Source of the DNA: Treponema putidum
GTDB taxonomy: Bacteria > Spirochaetota > Spirochaetia > Treponematales > Treponemataceae
Length of the DNA stretch: 64,000 nucleotides
Direction: 5' to 3'
Assembly: GCF_000755145.1 (NCBI RefSeq)
Contig: NZ_CP009228.1
Span: 1,361,827-1,425,826 of the forward strand
Under the pieces are notes generated by a model. It saw only the letters and a list, made by a program, of their open reading frames with translations. It was not told the DNA's origin and did not search any database. The first letter of the stretch is position 1, and the number at the start of each line of letters is the position of its first letter. The translations under genes were made by a program, and so were the position numbers. Below are positions 26,951-33,996 of this stretch, piece after piece.

Positions 26951-27582
26951 TGCCTATGAGTTTTTTAAGAAACTTGAGGTATAAGAAATTTTCTCAAAAT
27001 GAAAAGATTGAAGTCCTAATAAAGGAAACCTTCCGAAAGACTATCCATCTTTGTGCAGCCTTTGTTCCCCTTTTTGCAAGGCACTTTTTTTACCCAACTA
27101 TAATAGCCTTGTCCTTTATAACCTGCTTATATACGGTTTTTGAAGTTTTAAGATTAAGAGGTCATAATATTTTTATGATTTCAAGTATTACAGGCTTTGC
27201 AGCAAGGGAACGGGATAAGGGAAAATTTGTCTTAGGGCCTGTAACTCTTTCTTTGGGGGTTATAAGCAGTCTTCTTATTTTTCCATTTAAGGAAGCAAGT
27301 ATAGGAATTATGGCACTGGCTTTAGGTGACGGGCTTGCAAGCCTTGTCGGGAAACTTTGGGGAAGACAGCACCTAAATATTTCCAAAGATAAAACCTTTG
27401 CAGGAAGCATCGCCTGTTTTACTGCCGTTTTTATTTCTAGTTTTGCAATAAGCAGGAGTTTTATAAAAAGTCTTTGTATTGCCGTCATCGCAACCGGAAC
27501 GGAAGCTCTTCCATTAAAGGACTTTGACAATATACTGATACCTCTGGTGTGTGCAGGAGCAGCCTTTATATTGGGTGTCTGA
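26950..27582 (+). CDS. Polyprenol/diacylglycerol kinase-like membrane protein (SEC59/VTE5 type)
   Basis: About 210 residues with six or so membrane helices. The central region (LALGDGLASLVGKLWGR, then KTFAGSIACF) is the CTP-binding signature shared by dolichol kinase, phytol kinase and phosphatidate cytidylyltransferase. The N-terminal RKTIHL motif is typical of the kinase branch. It probably phosphorylates a lipid alcohol using CTP or ATP. GTG 26950 has AGGA eight bases upstream and overlaps the mgtE stop; ATG 26956 is the alternative. It is apparently co-transcribed with mgtE. Confidence 0.82.
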   Translation: MPMSFLRNLRYKKFSQNEKIEVLIKETFRKTIHLCAAFVPLFARHFFYPTIIALSFITCLYTVFEVLRLRGHNIFMISSITGFAARERDKGKFVLGPVTLSLGVISSLLIFPFKEASIGIMALALGDGLASLVGKLWGRQHLNISKDKTFAGSIACFTAVFISSFAISRSFIKSLCIAVIATGTEALPLKDFDNILIPLVCAGAAFILGV

Positions 27583-27605
27583 AGTAGAGGCTAAATTAAT
27601 CGCCC

Positions 27606-28262
27606 TTAGTTTAAGGCTATTTTTAGGATTTCTTCAGGTTTTGAGATTATTACATCAGCACCGGCTTTTTCCAGTTCGGGACGCTGCCTAAAACCCCATA
27701 AAACGCCGATCGTAAAAAGGCCTGCATTTTTTCCGGTTTGAACGTCCGTTGCAGTATCTCCTATGTAAAGGCAATCTTCTTTTTCGAGCTTGAGAATTTT
27801 TAAAATTTCGTAGACACCTGCAGGCTCAGGCTTTAAGGGAACGGAATCCCTGGCACCTAAGATACATGAAAAAGTATTTTCGCCGAAAATTGTCTTAACC
27901 ACTTTTTCTGTTGTGGAGTGGGGCTTATTTGAAAGCACATTTACCGAAATCCCGTTTTTGATTAAATCCGCTAAAAGTTCTTTAATTCCCGGATAGGCCT
28001 CGCATAGATAAACGGGGTCGGCATCATAGGCTGCATTATATTCTGTAAGAATTTTTTCTTCTAAGGCCTTATCGTTTTTTCCGGATCGTTCAAGGACTCT
28101 TTGTACAAGTTTTCTTGCACCGTTTCCGGTTAATATTTTAAATTCTTCCGCATCTACAGGCGGTATGCCGTATTTAGCCGTTTCAGCGTTTAAAAAATGA
28201 GCTATCGAATAAAGAGAATTGGTTAAAGTTCCGTCTAAATCAAAAATACATGCTTTTTTCAT
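27606..28262 (-). CDS. HAD-family phosphatase, Gph-like
   Basis: The 218-residue protein carries all HAD motifs: motif I FDLDGTLTNS (nucleophile Asp9), motif II in VNVLSNKP, motif III Lys in LKPEPAGVY, and motif IV YIGDTATDVQTG. The helical cap between motifs I and II is of the phosphoglycolate phosphatase / beta-phosphoglucomutase type. The likely role is housekeeping phosphate-monoester hydrolysis, for example 2-phosphoglycolate or pyrophosphate. The substrate is uncertain. It is alone, convergent with the lipid-kinase gene. Confidence 0.9.
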   Translation of the reverse strand: MKKACIFDLDGTLTNSLYSIAHFLNAETAKYGIPPVDAEEFKILTGNGARKLVQRVLERSGKNDKALEEKILTEYNAAYDADPVYLCEAYPGIKELLADLIKNGISVNVLSNKPHSTTEKVVKTIFGENTFSCILGARDSVPLKPEPAGVYEILKILKLEKEDCLYIGDTATDVQTGKNAGLFTIGVLWGFRQRPELEKAGADVIISKPEEILKIALN

Positions 28263-28377
28263 AAGGCCTTTATTCTAACAAAAATCGAAAATCTATTCAA
28301 GCTAACCGCTGCATTTGTTATATATTTTTAAGTAAAGAACATAAGCCTTTTCATATCAGATAAATATAACCGCTATC

Positions 28378-28406
28378 TTGATTAAAATAGAAAAAACTGG
28401 TATATT
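28378..28406 (+). promoter_or_regulatory. Promoter of the trxB-trxA(-grdA) operon
   Basis: TTGATT (28378-28383), 17-base spacer, TATATT (28401-28406), followed by AGGAGG eight or so bases before trxB. Confidence 0.65.
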
Positions 28407-28432
28407 TAAGCGTAGATATTTAGGAGGACTTT

Positions 28433-29386
28433 ATGTCAGAAAAATATGATTTGGTTATAATTGGAGGCGGTCCCGGCGGTATGGCCGCAGGAATTTATGC
28501 AGCCCGTTCAAAGTTAAAGACGGTTATTCTTGAAGAAAAATCCAATCAAGGCGGGCAGTGCTATATTACTGAAGAAATCGAAAATTACCCCGGTTTTCCT
28601 GAATCTTCAGGTCCTGCTCTGACCGAAGCCTTTAAAAAACATGCCGAAAAATTCGGTGTAGAATTTAAAAGAGCAAAGGCCGAAAAAATCGAACTTGTTC
28701 CTAATTCGCCTACACGTATCGTTCACGGAAGTGACGGCGTAAAGTATGAATGTTTGGCTGTTGTTGTTGCAACTGGTGCCAGTGCCCGAGAGCTCGGCTG
28801 TAAGGGTGAAAAAGAACACTGGGGAAAGGGCGTTTCGTACTGCGCAACATGTGACGGAGCCTTCTTTGAAGAGTGCGAAATCGTAGTTATCGGCGGCGGA
28901 GACTCCGCTGTTGAAGAAGCCATGTATCTTACAAAATTTGCCGACAAAGTAACTATCGTCCACAGACGGGACGAGCTTAGAGCTGCAAAATCCATTCAAG
29001 AAAAGGCTTTTGCCAATCCTAAAATGGCCTTTAAATGGAATGCCGTTGTTGAAGAGGTTTGCGGAGACGGCCTTGTAGACAGTGTTATCTTAAAGGATAC
29101 AAAGACAGGCGAAACTTCCAAATTCGATACCGAAGGCGTATTCGTATTTATCGGACACAATCCTCAAACCGCTTTTATTCAGGGCTTGGTTGATCTTGAT
29201 GAAAACGGCTACATCCTTACAAACGGAAAAATGGAAACAAACGTACCCGGTATTTACGGCGTAGGCGATGTTATTCAAAAAGAATCAAGGCAGGTTGTTA
29301 CGGCAGCAGCCGACGGTGCTCTTGCCGGTATCTGGGCAGGCCACTATATTGACGATATCAAAGCCAAAATGGCTATGAAAAAATAA
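28433..29386 (+). CDS. trxB: Thioredoxin reductase
   Basis: The 317-residue flavoprotein has an N-terminal FAD-binding GGGPGGMAAGIYAARS, the redox-active CATC (about residues 139-142), an NADPH-site GGGDSAVEEAMYL and the C-terminal FAD motif GVYGVGDV-like GIYGVGDVI. It passes electrons from NADPH to thioredoxin. Here it directly precedes thioredoxin and the selenoprotein GrdA, so it should feed electrons into glycine reductase, where protein A selenol is regenerated by the thioredoxin system. The start has a strong AGGAGG. Confidence 0.96.
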   Translation: MSEKYDLVIIGGGPGGMAAGIYAARSKLKTVILEEKSNQGGQCYITEEIENYPGFPESSGPALTEAFKKHAEKFGVEFKRAKAEKIELVPNSPTRIVHGSDGVKYECLAVVVATGASARELGCKGEKEHWGKGVSYCATCDGAFFEECEIVVIGGGDSAVEEAMYLTKFADKVTIVHRRDELRAAKSIQEKAFANPKMAFKWNAVVEEVCGDGLVDSVILKDTKTGETSKFDTEGVFVFIGHNPQTAFIQGLVDLDENGYILTNGKMETNVPGIYGVGDVIQKESRQVVTAAADGALAGIWAGHYIDDIKAKMAMKK

Positions 29387-29405
29387 ACCTATAGGAGAAA
29401 CTAAA

Positions 29406-29723
29406 ATGGTTGAATTGACAAAAGAAAATTTTGAACAAGAAGTTCATCAGTCAAAGGGTGTAACATTTGTAGATTTTTGGTCGGAAGGATGCGTTCCTTG
29501 TAAACAATTAATGCCGGATGTTCATGCAATGGCAGAACGCCATGCCGGAAAGGCAAAGTTTTGCTCATTCAATATTGACGGTGCAAGGCGTGTTGCTATG
29601 AAAGAGCAGGTCTTAGGTCTTCCTACAATGCTCATCTATATTGATGGAGTGCGCAAAGACGGCGTTACGGGAAACGATTTGACCATTGCTAAAATTGAAG
29701 AAATGGTTAAAAAATACATCTAA
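29406..29723 (+). CDS. trxA: Thioredoxin of the glycine-reductase operon
   Basis: The 105-residue thioredoxin fold has the active site WSEGCVPCKQL around residue 31, so the usual WCGPC is replaced by GCVPC. The cis-proline (GLPTMLIYIDG) is present. From memory, GCVPC-type sites occur in thioredoxins linked to glycine reductase in Stickland-fermenting clostridia, which fits its place between trxB and grdA. Its role is to reduce oxidised GrdA. It is 19 bases downstream of trxB with GGAGA as ribosome site. Confidence 0.95.
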   Translation: MVELTKENFEQEVHQSKGVTFVDFWSEGCVPCKQLMPDVHAMAERHAGKAKFCSFNIDGARRVAMKEQVLGLPTMLIYIDGVRKDGVTGNDLTIAKIEEMVKKYI

Positions 29724-29743
29724 TTTTAAGTTTTAATCTTTTA

Positions 29744-29782
29744 AGCCGTAAAAAAGACGATAAGTTTTTTTAACGGCTTTTT
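29744..29782 (+). terminator. Hairpin between trxA and grdA, partial terminator
   Basis: AGCCGTAAAAAA (29744-29755) pairs with TTTTTT and ACGGCT (29765-29778, two bulged bases), followed by four T. It could reduce read-through or protect the trx message and allow grdA to be adjusted separately. Confidence 0.6.
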
Positions 29783-29850
29783 AAAGATACGGTTTAATAG
29801 ACCGTGGGGCAGGTTGGTCTGCCTTAAAAAATTTATCCTAGGAGGATGCT

Positions 29851-30324
29851 ATGGTTGATTTAAAAACCAAAAAAGTCATCATCATTGGTGACAGAGACGG
29901 CGTTCCCGGGGAGGCTATTAAGCTCTGTGCAGAATCGGCAGGTGCTGAGGTTGTATATGCTGCAACCGAATGCTTTGTCTGAACAAGCGCAGGAGCAATG
30001 GACTTGGAAAACCAAAAGCGAGTCAAAGATTTAGCTGAAAAATACGGTCCTGAGAACGTAATCGTTCTTTTGGGCGGTGCAGAAGCGGAATCTTCAGGTT
30101 TAGCCTGCGAAACTGTTACAGTAGGCGACCCGACTTTTGCAGGTCCGTTGGCTGGAGTCTCGTTGGGACTCTTGTGCTATCACGTGGCAGAACCGGAAAT
30201 TAAGAGCCAAATAGACCCTGCGGTCTATGAAGCGCAGGTAAGCATGATGGAAATGGTTATGGACGTCGATGCTATCATCGCGGAAGTTTCGGAATACCGA
30301 AATAAAGGCTGCAAATTTCTGTAA
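29851..30324 (+). CDS. grdA: Glycine reductase selenoprotein A, in-frame UGA decoded as selenocysteine
   Basis: The frame from ATG 29851 (after AGGAGG) reads through TGA at 29980-29982, codon 44, to the stop at 30324, giving 157 residues, the normal GrdA length. The UGA sits in [17 protein letters not shown], which matches the GrdA active site with a Cys-x-x-Sec pair. Flanking sequence ([48 protein letters not shown]) is characteristic. GrdA carries the carboxymethyl group from the substrate-specific protein B to protein C, yielding acetyl phosphate. The gene depends on SelA-D machinery not seen here. A conventional gene caller would truncate it to 29998-30324. Confidence 0.96.
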
Positions 30325-30378
30325 TGCCTTTTGAGGCTTATGAAGCGTAAAGCGCATGAGCTTCTTTCGTGTTAGTCA

Positions 30379-30447
30379 GCGGTGCGGTAATACAAAAATG
30401 ACCCCATTCTTTAAAATGGAGCATTTTTGCAGCCCACCGCTTTTTTT
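30379..30447 (+). terminator. Long three-part hairpin terminator after grdA
   Basis: GCGGTG (30379-30384) pairs with CACCGC (30435-30440), CAAAAATG with CATTTTTG, and CCATT with AATGG around a small loop. Seven T follow (30441-30447). The T-run overlaps the stop codon of the convergent ABC ATPase gene. Confidence 0.85.
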
Positions 30448-31633
30448 ATTCGTGCGGATGTTTAAGGCCATTGATAGCGTGTAATAATTGGGAATATGTT
30501 TTACAATAAGTATAGCGATTATACTCTTGTCTTTCTTTTAGGCTGATAACAGTTTTATTTAATTCTTCCGCATATTTTACCAACTCCGAATTTTTACTGT
30601 TGATACCTGCAAAAGATGCACCGCAATCTATAATCATATCCGATTTTTCAATTAAAAGTTTTGCTTCTTTAAATATTGTATCGTTTATAGGTTCAAAAGA
30701 TTTTTGGACAAGGTATTCGATACTTAAAGACTTAGCTATAGGTGTGTCTAAGTCATTTTCAAATAGAATACCTGAGTTAAAACTTATTTCATATTTATTG
30801 AGAAGACGGTATACTGGAATTCCCCTGCCTTCGCCTCCGACAACAAAAATTTTGCAGAAGGTGTCTCGGCGTGCCAGTTCTATATTTCCTAAGAGGGTAT
30901 TATATGAACCGTTTTTTATATCAAAGGCCTTACAAATCGACTTGTCGCTTATAATCTCTTCCGGCACTCCGTATAAGTAATTATTCTTGTCTAAAATTAA
31001 AAGTATTTTATCTGCAATTTTAGGTATCAAATCCAGTTCATGTAAAGAAAGAATGATAATCTTATTTCTTTCTCTAGCTAGGGTGCGCAAGATTCCCAGA
31101 AGATCTATTTTATATCTGATATCCAAAAAAGAAGTCGGCTCATCAAGAATCATTAGATCAGCTTCTTGGCAAATTGCTCTTGCAATCATTATACGCTGTT
31201 TTTCACCGTCACTTAACGAAAGAAATTCTTTGTGTTTTAATGCCTCTCCGTCTACGATTTTTATTGCATCATCAACAGCTATGTAATCTGCTTCCGTCAT
31301 TTTTCCGAATTTATTTGTGTGAGGGTATCTGCCTGTTGCAACGATTTCTTCGGCAGTCATAAGATGAGGGCTTATCCTGTCGGTCAGAACTACACTTATT
31401 TTTTTTGCTTGTTCTATATTGTTAAGTTTTTCAATATCTTTTTCGCCTATAAAAACTTTTCCGCCTAATTTTTTTATGTGTTGTGTAATTGTTTTGATTA
31501 TTGTTGATTTTCCTGATCCGTTAGGTCCCATAAGACAAAGTATTTGCCCTTGCTCTAATTCTACCTCAACGTTACCTATGATAATGGTGCTGCCGTATCC
31601 GACATCAAGTTTTTTTAATTTAAATAGTTCCAT
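30446..31633 (-). CDS. FepC/BtuD-type ABC transporter ATPase with C-terminal extension
   Basis: The 395-residue protein has an N-terminal ABC ATPase (about 1-250). It shows Walker A CLMGPNGSGKSTIIK, signature LSLSDGEKQRIMIARAI, Walker B LMILDEPTSFLD and H-loop ILSLHE, closest to siderophore/haem/B12 importers. An additional 140-residue domain follows (CKIFVVGGEGRGIPVYRLL, then IIDCGASFAGINSKN) that looks like a small Rossmann-type fold with no family name I can give. It ends the importer operon with the FecCD permease and binding protein. The extension might sense or bind the imported cofactor, which is inference. Confidence 0.9.
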   Translation of the reverse strand: MELFKLKKLDVGYGSTIIIGNVEVELEQGQILCLMGPNGSGKSTIIKTITQHIKKLGGKVFIGEKDIEKLNNIEQAKKISVVLTDRISPHLMTAEEIVATGRYPHTNKFGKMTEADYIAVDDAIKIVDGEALKHKEFLSLSDGEKQRIMIARAICQEADLMILDEPTSFLDIRYKIDLLGILRTLARERNKIIILSLHELDLIPKIADKILLILDKNNYLYGVPEEIISDKSICKAFDIKNGSYNTLLGNIELARRDTFCKIFVVGGEGRGIPVYRLLNKYEISFNSGILFENDLDTPIAKSLSIEYLVQKSFEPINDTIFKEAKLLIEKSDMIIDCGASFAGINSKNSELVKYAEELNKTVISLKERQEYNRYTYCKTYSQLLHAINGLKHPHE

Positions 31634-32651
31634 ATTTTTTATTTTTACAGGTCATCAGATAAATGACAATCGGAGCTCCTATAATCGATGTAATTGTGCT
31701 TAGACTTAGTTCCGTAGGAGCAAATAATGTTCGTGCAAAATAGTCGCTTAAAAGAGAAAAACTTGCACCCATCAATGTAACTGCCGGTATCAGTATTTTA
31801 GGCTGCGAGGTTGAAATAATAAGACGCGTTAAATGAGGAACGGCTATACCTACAAAGGATATAGGCCCTGCAAATCCTGTAACACAGGCAGAAAGAATAC
31901 TTGATAGAAAAATAAGGGCTAGTCTGAAATTTTTAACATTAACTCCCATGCTCTTTGCATAGTTTTCTCCGAGGAGATAGGCTTGTAAGGGTTTTGATAA
32001 ACAGAATACTCCGATTACAGCCGGAACAATAATTATTGCAGAAATTTGAATCATCTTCCATGTGATGCCTGAAAAACTGCCCATCGACCACATAGTAAGT
32101 CCCGCAATTTTATAATCGGAAGCAAAAGCTATCATAAAATTTGTTCCCGCAGAGGCTATGTAGCCTATCATGATACCTACAACAATCAGTATTGAAATGT
32201 CTCTTACCCGTTTTGCAAAGGCTAATACTAAAAGCATCGATAGAATACTTCCTATAGCAGATGCAGAAAAAATCAGAAATAAAGAATTAAAAGAAATATT
32301 AAATGTAAAATTGGTTAAAATTATAAATCCGACAAAGAGCCGTGCTCCTGACGAAATACCTAATACATAGGGCCCTGCAATCGGGTTTCTAAAAAAAGTT
32401 TGTAATAAAAATCCCGATATCGATAAGGCAATACCGAAAAGAACGGCGGCAAGAATTCTCGGAAACCGTATTTTAAATAAAACATTATATTCCAAGGTAC
32501 TTGGAGTTCTTTCTCCTATACAGATATCCCAAATATCTTTTAAGCTAAAAGATACGGAACCTGAAACAATATTTATTAATACCGCAACTATAAATAAAAT
32601 TATCAGGATTATAAAAACTATGGTAATCCGTCTTTTCTTTTCGGTATGCAT
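31620..32651 (-). CDS. FecCD/BtuC-family ABC permease
   Basis: The 343-residue protein has about nine to ten membrane helices and the FecCD landmarks: FKIRFPRILAAVLFGIALSISG near residue 65, RNPIAGPYVLGISSGA, and GFAGPISFVGIAVPHLTR, which contacts the ATPase. Such permeases form homodimers that import iron-siderophores, haem or cobalamin. It overlaps the ATPase gene by 14 bp and begins 3 bases after the stop of the binding-protein gene, so the three form one importer. Confidence 0.94.
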   Translation of the reverse strand: MHTEKKRRITIVFIILIILFIVAVLINIVSGSVSFSLKDIWDICIGERTPSTLEYNVLFKIRFPRILAAVLFGIALSISGFLLQTFFRNPIAGPYVLGISSGARLFVGFIILTNFTFNISFNSLFLIFSASAIGSILSMLLVLAFAKRVRDISILIVVGIMIGYIASAGTNFMIAFASDYKIAGLTMWSMGSFSGITWKMIQISAIIIVPAVIGVFCLSKPLQAYLLGENYAKSMGVNVKNFRLALIFLSSILSACVTGFAGPISFVGIAVPHLTRLIISTSQPKILIPAVTLMGASFSLLSDYFARTLFAPTELSLSTITSIIGAPIVIYLMTCKNKKYGTI

Positions 32652-32654
32652 GTG

Positions 32655-33815
32655 TTATTTTTTTTCTGCCGGAACCGGTGCACTAAATAAATAGAAGTAT
32701 TCCGTTTCGGTTAATTCTCCGGGTTTTGAATGAATTATTTTATTTAATTCTTCAATCATATCTGCAACATGATCTGCACTCTGATAGTAGTTGGGTTTAA
32801 CGCCCCAAACTCGGTTTTCTTTTACGGCTTTTAGATCTTTTAAATATTCGGCAAAGGCGGTTAAATCTGAAGTACTTTTAATGGCACTTCCGTTTACGCT
32901 GTCATAAAAGAAGAAGTCTGCCTTTTCTGCTCCCTTATAAAATTCTTCAGCATTCATCTTTGTGTTTCCGTTTTTATCGGGATTTAAGTCTTTGAAAATA
33001 TAGTTGATTCCAAGTATTTCAAACATCTTTACATTGTAATCTCCTGCATTTCGAATATAGAAGATATCTTTAGACATAAAAGCCGAAGCAAAGGTAGTCT
33101 TATTTGCGGATTTTTTGTTCATTTCTTCTACCGCATTTATTCTTGCCAATTCTTTTTCATAGTACCTATTTGCTTCTTTTTCTTTTCCCGTTATTTCTCC
33201 GGCAAATTTTACCCATTCAAGACGGGCTCGGGGGTCAGCTTCCTGATGATTTGAAACCCCTATCCACTTAAGTCCCAGTTCATCAAATTTGGAAATTATA
33301 CCCGGAGTTCTTGCCATATTTTCGTAAGTCAATAAAATGGCATCTGCGTTTAATGCATGAAGCATTTCATAGTCTAAAGCGTTTTTACTACCGATAAATT
33401 TTATTTTACCGTCATCCATTCCTTTTTTTATTTCAGGAATTTTCCATGTGGAGGATTGTACGGATGTTCCTGTAACTTTATCCAACTCTCCTATAGGACG
33501 AAGAAGGGTTGCATGCACGGTCGATAAAATAATTAAAGACTTGACGGGCGTTTCAATGATATTAAGATTTTCTCCACCCTTTATTGTTTTGCCTCTTGGA
33601 ACGAACCAAACTTCTCTTCCTTCAACATCGGTATACTTTTTTATTCCCTGTTCATAGTAATCGACAGAAAAAGATTTAGCATACTTTAATTCCAGTTGAC
33701 CTATTTTTTTAAGGTCGGTTTCACTTTTTGTCTCTTGACTTCCCTTTGCCCACACTGATGTAAAAGAAAGCGTCATCAGTATTGCAGCAAACCAAATGGT
33801 AATTCGCTTTTTCAT
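32655..33815 (-). CDS. Periplasmic binding protein of an iron/haem/cobalamin-type importer
   Basis: About 386 residues from ATG 33815, six bases after AAGGGG; a 23-residue upstream extension to 33884 is rejected because it precedes the signal peptide. The signal is ITIWFAAILMTLSFTSVWA. The mature part is a class III solute-binding protein of two lobes joined by a helix: PVKSLIILSTVHATLLRPIGELDKVTG, then LDYEMLHALNADAILLTYEN. The ligand is unknown. The linked CobN/ChlD/ChlI genes make a metallated tetrapyrrole plausible. Confidence 0.88.
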   Translation of the reverse strand: MKKRITIWFAAILMTLSFTSVWAKGSQETKSETDLKKIGQLELKYAKSFSVDYYEQGIKKYTDVEGREVWFVPRGKTIKGGENLNIIETPVKSLIILSTVHATLLRPIGELDKVTGTSVQSSTWKIPEIKKGMDDGKIKFIGSKNALDYEMLHALNADAILLTYENMARTPGIISKFDELGLKWIGVSNHQEADPRARLEWVKFAGEITGKEKEANRYYEKELARINAVEEMNKKSANKTTFASAFMSKDIFYIRNAGDYNVKMFEILGINYIFKDLNPDKNGNTKMNAEEFYKGAEKADFFFYDSVNGSAIKSTSDLTAFAEYLKDLKAVKENRVWGVKPNYYQSADHVADMIEELNKIIHSKPGELTETEYFYLFSAPVPAEKK

Positions 33816-33852
33816 AATAATCCCCTTATGAAATTTGATCTTACTCCGTTTT

Positions 33853-33873
33853 AAGCGGCGGAGTATTCCGCTT
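33853..33873. promoter_or_regulatory. Palindrome in the leader of the importer operon
   Basis: AAGCGG (33853-33858) and CCGCTT (33868-33873) flank a centre, and an alternative GCGGA-GTAT-TCCGC pairing exists. It lies between the predicted transcription start and the ribosome site of the binding-protein gene, so it may be an operator or a leader hairpin. Confidence 0.4.
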
Positions 33874-33909
33874 TGCGGCTTCATAAGCTATTTCAATCTG
33901 CATTGAAAT

Positions 33910-33937
33910 AAATTAAATGGACTCTGTTTTTTGTCAA
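33910..33937 (-). promoter_or_regulatory. Promoter of the ABC importer operon
   Basis: On the minus strand TTGACA (33937-33932), 16-base spacer, TAATTT (33915-33910). It gives the importer its own transcript, separate from the chelatase genes. Confidence 0.6.
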
Positions 33938-33996
33938 GATTTTTACATGATACTCAAAATCAAATGGTTTGTCTATATATCCGTTTTTTTTGTTTT

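Noticed and set aside
29724-29850. Glycine riboswitch upstream of grdA
   Set aside because: The interval holds a terminator-like hairpin and a small GGCAG/CTGCC stem but none of the conserved glycine aptamer core.
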